Under the pieces are notes generated by a model, which was given only the letters and a program-made list of their open reading frames with translations, did not search any database and was not told the DNA's origin. The translations under genes and the position numbers were made by a program. This document shows, one piece after another, positions 1-8,301 of a stretch of DNA of 64,000 bases. The stretch is from Chryseobacterium sp. 3008163 (GTDB taxonomy: Bacteria; Bacteroidota; Bacteroidia; Flavobacteriales; Weeksellaceae), in the NCBI RefSeq assembly GCF_003669035.1, contig NZ_CP033070.1, positions 1,054,001-1,118,000 on the forward strand. Reading direction: 5' to 3'. Position 1 is the stretch's first letter. Each line of letters begins with the position of its first letter.

Positions 1-1
1 T

Positions 2-460
2 GCAAAACTGATGAAAGCTGAGGGAACAGGAAAATTATATGTTGCCGATTCAGGAAAAAAGGTTAGAATCCTATATTTGAACAATGAAACTCTTTTCGTG
101 AACGGAAATGATGTTTTAGCACACGAACAAAGCATTAAAAGCGACATTACTATGTTGAAAAGCATTGCCGGAATGATGTCTGGAGGACTTTTTCAGGTAA
201 AACTTTCAGGAACGGGACACATTGCCATTACTACTCATGGTGAGCCTTTAACCTTAATGGTAACTCCTGACGCTCCGGTTTTTACTGATCCAAATGCCAC
301 GGTTGCATGGTCTGGAAATTTAAGTCCGGAACTTAAAACCAATGTTTCTTTTAAAAGTTTGATTGGAAGAGGCAGTGGTGAAGAATTTCAGATGAAATTT
401 TCTGGTAATGGATGGGTGTTGATACAGCCGTATGAGGAGGTTTATGTGGTAACTAAGTAA
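2..460 (+). CDS. AIM24 family protein (5' end outside window)
   Basis: C-terminal part of an AIM24-family (formerly DUF124) beta-rich protein. The frame is open to the window edge (codons for Ala-Lys-Leu precede the first ATG at 11), so the true start lies upstream. The family is usually about 220-260 residues and about 150 are visible. Glycine-rich beta hairpins such as [12 protein letters not shown] and [10 protein letters not shown] are typical of the fold. The bacterial role is not established. It converges on the next gene with a shared terminator at 481-512. Confidence 0.8.
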   Translation, partial: AKLMKAEGTGKLYVADSGKKVRILYLNNETLFVNGNDVLAHEQSIKSDITMLKSIAGMMSGGLFQVKLSGTGHIAITTHGEPLTLMVTPDAPVFTDPNATVAWSGNLSPELKTNVSFKSLIGRGSGEEFQMKFSGNGWVLIQPYEEVYVVTK

Positions 461-480
461 CTTACAATGATATATTATTA

Positions 481-512
481 AAAAATGTCAACCAAGTTGG
501 GTTGACATTTTT
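481..512. terminator. Bidirectional intrinsic terminator
   Basis: Perfect 13-bp stem (481-493 with 500-512) and a 6-nt loop. It begins with five A and ends with five T, so it has a U-tract in both directions and serves the convergent genes on either side. Confidence 0.85.
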
Positions 513-1190
513 CTAGTCTTCAAAATCTGACCAATGGTTAGGTTCTTTTAAAACTTTTGGAACAACTAACGTTAAATTAATTTTCTGAACATTTTCTATA
601 TAAGTAGAAAAGGATTTGCCATAGCTATATTTATAATCAATTTTTCTTGTGATAAATTTAAAATTAGGATCCAGTAATTTTTTCAGTTCAGTTTCTATAC
701 TGTTTGATATTATATGATCTACTTTAAACTCAATATCTTCAAATTCAGCTTTTTCCAAATCTATTACGGCATTAATTTTCCATTTCTTTGATTTTGAATT
801 TTTGAAAACAACAACATTATACTTCAATGAGTCAATTTTCTTAATCTTAAAAACCTGTTTACTTACGTAAGGAACTTTAGGCTGATAATCTTGATTAATT
901 TTGCTTGAATGTTTATAAATAAAATTAAACTGATTGTTTAGTTTCCTAACATCAAAAACATGCTTTAATTTATTATCATTAGCATATAATATGGCCGTAA
1001 TTTTATTATTTTTGTTCCACAAACAAATCATTGTTCCTGTTTTCGAATTCACCAGCTTCTCCGTAAATAACACATTTTCATCTGGTTTCACACGTGTAGA
1101 TTTTTCTTTGACAAAATAATCAAAGTGATATTCCTGAGAGAATGTAAGTATCGAGGCAGAAAAAAATAATATTGAAAAAAAGTTTCTCAT
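513..1190 (-). CDS. Secreted protein of unknown function
   Basis: 225 residues with a clear Sec signal peptide (MRNFF...LTFSQ, cleavage probably after residue 19), so the mature protein is periplasmic or secreted. The rest is Lys/Asn-rich and probably mostly beta structure. No catalytic motif is recognised. The gene lies 26 bp downstream of another signal-peptide protein of similar length on the same strand, and both mature proteins begin with an aromatic [EK]Y-x-F-x-Y pattern. They may be diverged tandem paralogues in one operon. Function unknown. Confidence 0.7.
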   Translation of the reverse strand: MRNFFSILFFSASILTFSQEYHFDYFVKEKSTRVKPDENVLFTEKLVNSKTGTMICLWNKNNKITAILYANDNKLKHVFDVRKLNNQFNFIYKHSSKINQDYQPKVPYVSKQVFKIKKIDSLKYNVVVFKNSKSKKWKINAVIDLEKAEFEDIEFKVDHIISNSIETELKKLLDPNFKFITRKIDYKYSYGKSFSTYIENVQKINLTLVVPKVLKEPNHWSDFED

Positions 1191-1216
1191 TTTAAAAAGA
1201 CATCTAACTTATAATT

Positions 1217-1870
1217 TTAATCACATGTATTTTTAGTTACTTTTTCCTGACCAAAATGACCAATTTCGCTAAGATTCTTATATGAAGTTGACACAATACA
1301 TGCTGTTAGATTTTGAATTTTTGAGAATGAAATATTTTTCAACTTCATTGGTAAATGTATCACTACTTCCTTTTTAATTGTAGGATTGAGTCGTATTTCT
1401 TTTAGTTGACGCAACGTTTCACTTTTTGATGTATACATAAGAACTTCTTCTTCATTCACATTATCTTTTGTTACATAATATGCATTATTTTCACCAAATT
1501 CCTTATGAAGAAGGATTATTTTTTCAATTTTAGTATATTCTTGATCAGTAATAGACTTAATATTAAACAAATCTTTCATTTCCTTCATATCAGAGACTGT
1601 ACCTATATATTTATATTTTTCTCCGTTTTTATTCGAATAATAAAAATAGTGTCTTTTTTTATTTGCAAAGTCTCGAATTACAGCAAAAAGATGGTCATTG
1701 GGTTTATATAGTTGTAAAACAGGTTCTGCTTCATTTAAGCCTAGGCGCATGATGCCTAATTTTGTATTCCCATTCGCCTTATGGTAATCCAACTCATAGT
1801 AGAAAGTGTACTTCTGACAGAAAACGAAAGTTGTAATAAAACAAAAAAGCAATAAGAAATTTTTCTTCAT
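1217..1870 (-). CDS. Secreted protein of unknown function
   Basis: 217 residues with an N-terminal signal peptide (MKKNFLLLFCFITTFVFCQ). The mature part opens KYTFYYELDY and is Lys/Asn/Glu-rich with no family motif I recognise. It is the first gene of a likely two-gene unit with 513-1190. A -7 promoter box lies at 1891-1898, about 20 bp before the ATG, which supports this start. Confidence 0.7.
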   Translation of the reverse strand: MKKNFLLLFCFITTFVFCQKYTFYYELDYHKANGNTKLGIMRLGLNEAEPVLQLYKPNDHLFAVIRDFANKKRHYFYYSNKNGEKYKYIGTVSDMKEMKDLFNIKSITDQEYTKIEKIILLHKEFGENNAYYVTKDNVNEEEVLMYTSKSETLRQLKEIRLNPTIKKEVVIHLPMKLKNISFSKIQNLTACIVSTSYKNLSEIGHFGQEKVTKNTCD

Positions 1871-1890
1871 CTAAAATTATTTGTGGAGTG

Positions 1891-1898
1891 CAAATATA
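1891..1898 (-). promoter_or_regulatory. Bacteroidota -7 promoter box
   Basis: Reads TATATTTG on the minus strand, matching TAnnTTTG, 20 bp upstream of the ATG at 1870. Confidence 0.6.
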
Positions 1899-1922
1899 TC
1901 TTTTTCAAATGAATATTCAATT

Positions 1923-2411
1923 TCATAAATACTCTAAAATCCTTTTCCAATCTTCAAATTTTCTTTCAAAAGAAATGGTGTGAAGTGGGCTTGTCGAAGG
2001 TAATAAGTAAATTGAAATTCTAAAATTTTCGCCTAATAGTTTCTGTAGATTTTTATAAGATTTTCCACCGTTGCAAAAGATTGCTTGGATGTTTGGGTAT
2101 TCTTCTAAAAGTTCAGGAATTTGGTTAGCTTCTTCATTTTTTATTTCTGAATCGAGGCTTCCTTTTCTTTCGCAGGAATCAATCACATCCCAGATTGCAA
2201 TATTATTTTTCTTTAAAACAGCAATTCGTTTGGCATAATCTTCTGTAAACTCTTCATTGAATAACTCAAAAATAATCTTCCAGAATTTGTTTTGAGGATG
2301 TGCATAATATTGCTGCTTTTCTAATGATTTCACACCGGGAATTGAACCTAAAATTAAAATTTTCGATTGATGATCAATAAATGGCGGGAAAGAAGAAATA
2401 CGGTTTTGCAT
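1923..2411 (-). CDS. Hypoxanthine-DNA glycosylase (UDG superfamily family 6)
   Basis: 162 residues, normal length. It would excise deaminated adenine (hypoxanthine) from DNA at the start of base excision repair. Visible motifs are the N-terminal LGSIPGVKSLEKQQYYAHP followed by NKFW (motif I), IWDVIDSCERKGSLD in the middle, and LPSTSPLHT (motif II, where family members have LPSTSPAN-like). Motif I of this family lacks the classic uracil-DNA-glycosylase Asp/His activation pair. The gene is a single transcription unit with its own -7 box 5 bp upstream, giving an almost leaderless mRNA. Annotators often name it DNA-deoxyinosine glycosylase. Confidence 0.85.
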   Translation of the reverse strand: MQNRISSFPPFIDHQSKILILGSIPGVKSLEKQQYYAHPQNKFWKIIFELFNEEFTEDYAKRIAVLKKNNIAIWDVIDSCERKGSLDSEIKNEEANQIPELLEEYPNIQAIFCNGGKSYKNLQKLLGENFRISIYLLPSTSPLHTISFERKFEDWKRILEYL

Positions 2412-2415
2412 CGTT

Positions 2416-2423
2416 CAAATATA
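2416..2423 (-). promoter_or_regulatory. -7 promoter box adjacent to start codon
   Basis: TATATTTG on the minus strand ends 4 bp before the ATG at 2411, so transcription would begin at or within a few bases of the start codon. Confidence 0.55.
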
Positions 2424-2429
2424 TAAATT

Positions 2430-2567
2430 TTGGCTAAAGCCTTACAATATTGAAAACAAAAAGCGGGCTAAAGCCCGCTCGTATTCATATTTTAATTTTA
2501 GATTTATTAAAACCACCCCGTCAAAAATTCTCTGAATTTTCACCACCCCTCCAAAGGAGGGGAATTT
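2430..2567. repeat. Dispersed-type hairpin repeat cluster
   Basis: Intergenic block with three stem-loops in a row: GGCTAAAGCC near 2433, AGCGGGC-TAAA-GCCCGCT at 2462-2479, and CCCCTCC-AAA-GGAGGGG at 2546-2562 followed by AATTTTTAAA. An AAATTC/GAATTT pair lies at about 2525-2540. The G/C-rich hairpins stand out from the AT-rich background and resemble the dispersed intergenic repeats of flavobacteria. The block sits at the 3' ends of a divergent/convergent junction and may also work as a terminator for the peptidase gene. Confidence 0.55.
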
Positions 2568-4562
2568 TTAAAGTGTTTCCTTTAACCAATCAAAAAATTC
2601 TCTCTGCCAAACCAAACCGTTTTGTGGATGAAGTACCCAATGGTTTTCATTTGGAAAATAGACAAATTTTGATTTTAAACCCTTCAGTTTTGCCGCTTGG
2701 AAAGCCTCCTGACCTTGCTCATATCCTACTCTGAAATCAATTCCCCCTTGAAAAATCATGATAGGTTTATTCCATTTATCAACAAAATTACTTGGGTTGA
2801 ATTCTGTATAAGCTTTCGGAAGTGGTTTTTCCCACGGAGAACCCAAATCCCAATTTGCAAACCAAAGTTCTTCAGTCGTTAAATACCAAGATTTCATGTC
2901 AAATAAACCATCGTGAGCAATGAATGTTTTGAATCTGTTGTTGTGAACTCCTGCCAGCATAAATACGCTGTAACCACCGTAACTTGCACCAACTGCCGCT
3001 ACTCTATCGCCGTCAACATACGGTAAAGTTTTGGCGTAATCAGTAGCAGACAGATAATCTCTTATCGGTTGTCCGCCCCAATCTCTTGAGATTTCTTTGT
3101 TCCATTTTGTTCCCCAACCCGGCATTCCTCTTCTGTTTGGTGCAACGACGATGTATCCGTTGGCTGCCATTAAAGCAAAATTCCATCTTGTGCTGAAAAA
3201 TTGGGTTAACGCAGATTGCGGACCGCCCTGACAATACACTAAAGTCGGATATTTTTTATTAGGATCGAAGTTGGGCGGATAATGAAACCAAACTCCCATT
3301 TCTTTTCCGTCTGTGGTTTTCACCATCTTCAATTCAGATTTCCCTTGCGCTAATTTTGCATAAGAATCTTTATTAGCTTCAGTAACCTGTTTTAATTCTC
3401 CGTTTTTAAGATTTACAGAAAACAGTTCTGACGCATGGTTAATATCTGTTTTTGAAACTAGAAGTGAACTTTTTTGATCTGCAAAAATTTCATTTATATC
3501 AAAATCACCTTTGGTAATCTGCTGAACTTTTGAAGATTTTGTATCTAAAGAAAACAACTGTTTTGTCCCTCTGTAAGCTGCTGTGAAATAAATATTTTTT
3601 GAATCTCCGCTCCAGAAAACATCGCCGGAAACACTTTCGTCCCAAGCTTTCGTAAGGTTTGATAATTTCCCTGATTTCCAGTCCATCATTTTGATGTCGT
3701 TTTTATCAGCTTCGTAGCCATCTCTTTCCATACTTTGCCAAAGCAAAGATTTTCCATCCGGACTAAATTTAGGATTTACATCGTAACCTTTATTAGTTTC
3801 AGTTAAATTTTTAGTTGCTCCTGATGCTAAATCGTAAGCAAAAATATCGGTGTTGGTACTTGTAGAATATTCTTTTCCGCTTTTTGGTTTTGTCACATAT
3901 AAAAGCTGCGTAGAATCTGGACTGAAAACGAAATCTTCAGCTCCACCGAAAGGTCTTTGCGGAGAATCCCAGGTTTTTCCTTCCAATAAATCTTTTGCAG
4001 AATCTACGTTTGCAGAAGTATCTACTATAAAAACGTGATTATATTTTCCTTCATTGAAGTAATCCCAATGTCTGTGATTCAAATCTGTGTAAACCTGAGC
4101 AGTGGTTTTAGGAGTATCAGCATATTTATCTTTCCCCATTAATTTTTCAACCAAAACCTGCTTGCTGAAAGCTATTTTCTTTCCGTCAGGAGAAATTACG
4201 ATGTTATCAACCTCGCCGATCGTGTAAAATTCTGTCCAAGTTTTTCCGCTATCTTTTGAAAGGAAAATTTTGTCGCCTTCCTGAGCATACAATCCGTTTT
4301 TATCCCACTGAATTAATGCTTTTTTACCTAAATCAATTTTAGAAGATTGATTGTTTAAAACATTCAGGAAATAGTTTTCGTTTTTAGTTTTTTCAGTCTT
4401 TAAATCAACTTGTCCTACTTTATAAATAAGTGAAGACTGATCAGGTGAAACTGCCTGAACTCCGACTTTCTTTAAAGTCCAGAGAATTTCGGGAGTCATT
4501 ACTTGTTGTGCATTCATTAAAAATGGTGCTGCCAAAGCGAGCAGACTGTGCTTTAATTTCAT
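2568..4562 (-). CDS. S9 family prolyl oligopeptidase, secreted
   Basis: 664 residues. Signal peptide at residues 1-18 (MKLKHSLLALAAPFLMNAQQ), then a WD40/PD40-type beta-propeller region (repeats such as SPDGKKIAFS, SPDSTQLLYV, SPDGKSLLW) up to about residue 400. A C-terminal alpha/beta hydrolase domain carries the nucleophile in GASYGGYS (Ser527), Asp609 (GGIDFRVG) and His641 (NENHW), a complete catalytic triad. It probably cleaves peptides in the periplasm, for example as an acylaminoacyl or dipeptidyl peptidase. It is monocistronic with a -7 box at 4629-4636. Confidence 0.92.
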   Translation of the reverse strand: MKLKHSLLALAAPFLMNAQQVMTPEILWTLKKVGVQAVSPDQSSLIYKVGQVDLKTEKTKNENYFLNVLNNQSSKIDLGKKALIQWDKNGLYAQEGDKIFLSKDSGKTWTEFYTIGEVDNIVISPDGKKIAFSKQVLVEKLMGKDKYADTPKTTAQVYTDLNHRHWDYFNEGKYNHVFIVDTSANVDSAKDLLEGKTWDSPQRPFGGAEDFVFSPDSTQLLYVTKPKSGKEYSTSTNTDIFAYDLASGATKNLTETNKGYDVNPKFSPDGKSLLWQSMERDGYEADKNDIKMMDWKSGKLSNLTKAWDESVSGDVFWSGDSKNIYFTAAYRGTKQLFSLDTKSSKVQQITKGDFDINEIFADQKSSLLVSKTDINHASELFSVNLKNGELKQVTEANKDSYAKLAQGKSELKMVKTTDGKEMGVWFHYPPNFDPNKKYPTLVYCQGGPQSALTQFFSTRWNFALMAANGYIVVAPNRRGMPGWGTKWNKEISRDWGGQPIRDYLSATDYAKTLPYVDGDRVAAVGASYGGYSVFMLAGVHNNRFKTFIAHDGLFDMKSWYLTTEELWFANWDLGSPWEKPLPKAYTEFNPSNFVDKWNKPIMIFQGGIDFRVGYEQGQEAFQAAKLKGLKSKFVYFPNENHWVLHPQNGLVWQREFFDWLKETL

Positions 4563-4628
4563 AAGAGAATCATTTTAAAAGAATTTCAGAATTTTGATTC
4601 ATCAATCCATATTAATTTCAAAGAATGC

Positions 4629-4636
4629 CAAAGTTA
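4629..4636 (-). promoter_or_regulatory. -7 promoter box of the S9 peptidase gene
   Basis: TAACTTTG on the minus strand, about 67 bp upstream of the ATG at 4562, leaving a leader of about 60 nt. Confidence 0.5.
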
Positions 4637-4756
4637 ATATTTAAAATAAAATTGAGCGATAGAATTAACAATTTAGTTTTAATTTTTTAAACACAAATCG
4701 AAGATTCGACGAAGTCAAATGGCATGAGTATTTTTCACAAATATTACAAATAAAAA

Positions 4757-4780
4757 ATCGCCAGCTAAAAAACTGGCGAT
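4757..4780 (-). terminator. Intrinsic terminator of the holin-like gene
   Basis: 8-bp stem ATCGCCAG/CTGGCGAT with an 8-nt loop. On the minus strand it is followed by TTTTTATTT. It lies 24 bp past the stop codon of the gene ending at 4804. Confidence 0.8.
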
Positions 4781-4803
4781 TGATCATCTTTATATTTTCA
4801 ATT

Positions 4804-5148
4804 CTAATCTTTGTCTGAAAAGATAGAATTCGCTAATGAAGTCACTACCGTTAACAAAATACTGAAGATAAACGCCCACCAAAAGCCATTCACAACCATT
4901 CCGTCTATAAAATAATCTGCTAAAAGAATAATTGCGGCGTTGATCACCAATGCAAATAATCCTAAAGTAATAATCGTAAGAGGCAATCCGAAAAGGCTTA
5001 GAATCGGCTTTACAAATAAATTGAGCAATCCTAAAACGATGGCAAATATAATTGCTGTTCCGAAGCTTTCAAATTTTACTCCAGACAAAACGTATGTCAG
5101 TAAAAATGCTGCGGCAGCAGTGATTAATAGTCGAATAATAAAGTTCAT
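4804..5148 (-). CDS. Phage_holin_4_2-family (YvlD-like) membrane protein
   Basis: 114 residues, four hydrophobic segments (about 5-22, 29-50, 55-78 and 88-106). The pattern GLLNLFVKPILSLFGLPLTIITLGLF is typical of PF04020, a small four-helix inner-membrane family named for holin-like topology. No phage genes surround it, and the family is common on bacterial chromosomes with an unclear envelope role. It has its own terminator, and a thioesterase gene follows the same direction 103 bp upstream. Confidence 0.85.
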   Translation of the reverse strand: MNFIIRLLITAAAAFLLTYVLSGVKFESFGTAIIFAIVLGLLNLFVKPILSLFGLPLTIITLGLFALVINAAIILLADYFIDGMVVNGFWWAFIFSILLTVVTSLANSIFSDKD

Positions 5149-5251
5149 GATTTAATTTTTTAATGTTATTTTGACTTTTGAACAAATCCTATTCCAAATT
5201 TGTGAAAACATCTTTAGACTCTGACATTTTCAATTTCAATAAAATTTATTC

Positions 5252-5674
5252 CTATTTAATTTTCATCATGGTGACGAGAGAAGTTGCAACATGGCTTTCT
5301 GAAGAATGATCTTCATTCACCGTATAAATTTCTGTGCGAATTACGCTTATTTTTGCTCCTCCTTTCACCACATACGCTTTTGAAACTAACGCATCGCCAA
5401 TCGCAGGACGGAGATAATTTACTTTCAATTCTACAGTCACAACATAGCAATCTTGCTCGTAATGGCTGACAGCGGCATAACCTGAAGAAACATCAACCAA
5501 CGAAGCAATCATTGCACCATTGAACATTCCGGCAGTGCGAGTCATCATTTCCATTTTTGGAATTTTAATGGAGACGAAATCGGTTTCTACTTCGAGAAGT
5601 TCGGCATTGTAGAATTTCAACGTTTCTGAACGGTTGAAACTGTCGGTCATGAGTTTTCTTTTCTCTGGAGTCAT
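5252..5674 (-). CDS. PaaI-family hotdog-fold thioesterase
   Basis: 140 residues, a single hotdog domain. The segment MFNGAMIASLVDVSSGYAA matches the central hotdog helix, where PaaI-type enzymes have HGG...D..., here NGA...D. The following TVELKVNYLRPA strand is also characteristic. Members hydrolyse acyl- or aryl-CoA thioesters, and the substrate cannot be deduced here. The usual His of the HGG motif is Asn in this protein, which is tolerated in some subfamilies. Monocistronic on the minus strand, divergent from the helicase gene at 5795. Confidence 0.8.
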   Translation of the reverse strand: MTPEKRKLMTDSFNRSETLKFYNAELLEVETDFVSIKIPKMEMMTRTAGMFNGAMIASLVDVSSGYAAVSHYEQDCYVVTVELKVNYLRPAIGDALVSKAYVVKGGAKISVIRTEIYTVNEDHSSESHVATSLVTMMKIK

Positions 5675-5782
5675 GGGATAATAGTTGATGGTTGAAATTA
5701 TCTCTTTAGATTAAATCTTTAAATATTTTGATGTAAAGTTCTTTAAATTAATTTAAAAATTTCAACAAAAATTCTTTTCCCT

Positions 5783-5790
5783 TACCTTTG
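5783..5790 (+). promoter_or_regulatory. -7 promoter box, near-leaderless gene
   Basis: TACCTTTG ends 4 bp before the ATG at 5795. Transcription would start roughly at the start codon. Confidence 0.6.
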
Positions 5791-5794
5791 CAAA

Positions 5795-7102
5795 ATGGAA
5801 TTAGAATCTATTTATAAAAAACTGCAGATTCAGGATATGAATCAGATGCAGAAATCTACATACAAAACAACGGAAAACAATACAGATGTTGTTTTACTTT
5901 CCCCAACAGGTTCAGGAAAAACATTGGCTTTTCTTTTTCCGGTTCTAAGAAATCTTAAGAAAGAATCTACAGGAATTCAGGCTTTAATATTGGTTCCGGC
6001 GAGAGAATTAGCTTTACAGATTGAGCAGGTTTTCAAATCAATGGGAACAGATTTTAAGGTGACGGTGTGCTACGGCGGCCACGATAAAAAGATTGAAATA
6101 AACAATCTCAAAGAAGCCCCTGCAGTTTTAATTGGAACTCCAGGAAGGATTGCCTATCACATGAGAAATAAAAATCTGGATGTAAAAACAATCAAAAATC
6201 TGGTACTTGATGAATTTGATAAGGCTTTAGAATTAGGTTTTCATGATGATATGGAATATATTATCGAAAATATGTACAACCTTTTTCAGAGAATCCTGAC
6301 ATCAGCAACTTCTATGGATGAAATTCCGAAATTTACTGGTCTGAAAAATGAAAAAATAGTCGATTTCTTAAAATTAGGTGAGAATAAGCCTGACATTCAG
6401 TTAAGAAAAGTAATGACGATTTCTGAGGAAAAACTAGATACTTTATTTCATCTGATTTGTAAAATCGGGAATAAAAGAACGCTGATTTTCTGTAATCACA
6501 GAGAAACCGTTGACCGTATCGCTGATTTGCTTTTAGATAAAGGCATTGCCAGAGAAACTTTCCACGGTGGTATGGAACAGGATGAAAGAGAGCGTGCCCT
6601 GCTGAAATTCAGAAATGATACAGCGAGAGTTTTAATTACGACCGATTTGGCTGCACGAGGTTTAGACGTTCCTGAAGTTGAATCGATTGTTCATTATCAG
6701 TTACCGACCACGGAAGACGCTTTTATTCACAGAAACGGTCGTACTGCGAGAATGAATGCTAAAGGTTTTGCATATTTGGTGATGACAGAGGATGAAAAAT
6801 TTCCTTTCATTAAAAAAGATACACCTGAAGAATCTGTAAAAGAATTTTCTAAAGTTCCTGCCAATCCGCCATTTCAGACGATTTACATCAGTGCCGGAAA
6901 AAAAGACAAAGTCAACAAAGTAGACATCGTTGGATACTTATTGAAAAAAGGGGAATTGCAGAAAGAAGATTTAGGTCTGATTGAGGTAAAAGATACGACG
7001 TCTTATGTGGCTGTCTCAAGAACAAAAGTAAGAGATTTACTGAAAAAACTAAGCACTGAAAAGTTAAAAGGCAAGAAAGTGAAAATGGAGGTCGCTTATT
7101 AG
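5795..7102 (+). CDS. DEAD-box-type RNA helicase with DbpA-like C-terminal domain
   Basis: 435 residues, RNA-dependent ATPase of superfamily 2. Motif I is SPTGSGKT (36-43), Ia PARELA, Ib TPGR, II LDEFD (138-142), III SAT (170-172), V TDLAARGLD (283-291) and VI HRNGRTAR (312-319). Motif II is DEFD rather than DEAD, with the metal-binding Asp-Glu kept. From about residue 360 there is a small domain like the RNA-binding domain of DbpA (QTIYISAGKKDKV ... KVRDLLKKL). That domain targets 23S rRNA in known relatives, so a role in ribosome assembly is inferred. A strong -7 box sits 4 bp before the ATG. Confidence 0.9.
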   Translation: MELESIYKKLQIQDMNQMQKSTYKTTENNTDVVLLSPTGSGKTLAFLFPVLRNLKKESTGIQALILVPARELALQIEQVFKSMGTDFKVTVCYGGHDKKIEINNLKEAPAVLIGTPGRIAYHMRNKNLDVKTIKNLVLDEFDKALELGFHDDMEYIIENMYNLFQRILTSATSMDEIPKFTGLKNEKIVDFLKLGENKPDIQLRKVMTISEEKLDTLFHLICKIGNKRTLIFCNHRETVDRIADLLLDKGIARETFHGGMEQDERERALLKFRNDTARVLITTDLAARGLDVPEVESIVHYQLPTTEDAFIHRNGRTARMNAKGFAYLVMTEDEKFPFIKKDTPEESVKEFSKVPANPPFQTIYISAGKKDKVNKVDIVGYLLKKGELQKEDLGLIEVKDTTSYVAVSRTKVRDLLKKLSTEKLKGKKVKMEVAY

Positions 7103-7109
7103 GATAAGG

Positions 7110-7159
7110 CAAAGGTTGAGGCTTACTGAAAATTCTTTCACTTTAAACCTCAACCTTTG
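7110..7159. terminator. Bidirectional terminator between convergent genes
   Basis: 12-bp perfect stem, CAAAGGTTGAGG at 7110-7121 with CCTCAACCTTTG at 7148-7159, and a 26-nt loop. It lies between the stop codons at 7102 and 7167. Confidence 0.65.
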
Positions 7160-7166
7160 TTTCAAT

Positions 7167-8057
7167 TTATTTCAATCCACTCGTTTTTGTTGGTAAAGTA
7201 TAGACTGATTTTGAAGCGGTAATAAACAGAATATTATTATTTTCACCTCCAAAAGTCACATTCCCCGTCCAGTCTTCAGGAATTTTGATGTGATGAACTT
7301 TTTGTCCTTTGCTGTTGAAAACTGTCACGCCGTCGCCTGTTAAATATAAGTTTCCTTCTTTATCAAGCGTCATTCCGTCTGAGCCCATTTCGCAAAATAA
7401 TTTCTTTTCAGACAATTTTCCTTCACCTAAAATATCGTAGACATACGTCTTTCCGGCATCAATGTCTGAAACATATAGTTTCTTCAATTTAGTGCTTCCA
7501 ATAATTCCATTGGGCTGTACAAAAGTTTCCAACTTTGATATCTTGCCATCTTTATTTCTGTAGTAAAGATTTTTTTCAGGAATCTCTACTTTGAAATTTT
7601 CCCAGTAATCTCTTTTGTACAAAGGATCGGTGAAATAAATTCCGCCATTTCCATCGAGCCAAAGATCATTAGGACCATTGAGCCTTTTACCCTCAAAACC
7701 TTTAGATAAAACCTCAACTGATTTGTCTTTACCTATTTTCCAGATTTCACCTTCATTGTCTGAACAAGTAATCAGATTGTCATTATCATCGAAATACGTT
7801 CCGTTGGCACGACCTGTTTTATCTAAAAACAAGGATACTTTATCGGTTTTCCAATCCCAGACATAAATTTTATCATTGGGTTGGTCTGTGAAGTAAACAT
7901 TTCCGATTTTGTCGGTTGCAGGACCTTCTGTAAATGTAAATTTATTTGAAATTAATTTTGGTTCGGTGTTCTCCAACATAGCATTATAATTTTGTGATTT
8001 GCAACTGAGAAATGCCAAAACCAAACCAACAAGACCTGCATTCAATATATTTTTCAT
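7167..8057 (-). CDS. SMP-30/gluconolactonase-like lipoprotein
   Basis: About 296 residues from the chosen start. A longer frame begins at 8108, but the ATG at 8057 begins a lipoprotein signal peptide (MKNILNAGLVGLVLAFLSC) with an AAAG-containing upstream region, so it is preferred. The body is a six-bladed SMP-30 propeller: EGPATDKIGNVYFTD, NGPNDLWLDGNGGIYFTDP, PNGIIGS, LYVSDIDAGKTYVYD and MGSDGMTLDKEGNLYLTGDG. The metal-ligand Glu, Asn and Asp of the family are present. It would hydrolyse sugar lactones or related esters at the periplasmic face. The substrate is not known. Confidence 0.85.
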   Translation of the reverse strand: MKNILNAGLVGLVLAFLSCKSQNYNAMLENTEPKLISNKFTFTEGPATDKIGNVYFTDQPNDKIYVWDWKTDKVSLFLDKTGRANGTYFDDNDNLITCSDNEGEIWKIGKDKSVEVLSKGFEGKRLNGPNDLWLDGNGGIYFTDPLYKRDYWENFKVEIPEKNLYYRNKDGKISKLETFVQPNGIIGSTKLKKLYVSDIDAGKTYVYDILGEGKLSEKKLFCEMGSDGMTLDKEGNLYLTGDGVTVFNSKGQKVHHIKIPEDWTGNVTFGGENNNILFITASKSVYTLPTKTSGLK

Positions 8058-8301
8058 TCTTTGAAAATTTAAAGCTGACAATTTACGATTTGTAAAAAGG
8101 TCTGACAATTTTAAATTATCAATTATTTAATTTAAGCAAAACAGAAGCAATGTCCTTTTTGTCCTATTCTGTAAGTATTTAATATTATTTATCAAAACTT
8201 ATTATCAGGAGCTTTGCATCATCTTTTATTGAAGGAAAATGGAGCATGAAAATAATTTCATTACAATCTAAAAAGTCCTTTTAATTAAATAAAATTCAAA
8301 G

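Noticed and set aside
4804..5148. Possible prophage because of a holin-family protein
   Set aside because: No other phage gene is near, and the family is mostly a chromosomal small membrane protein.
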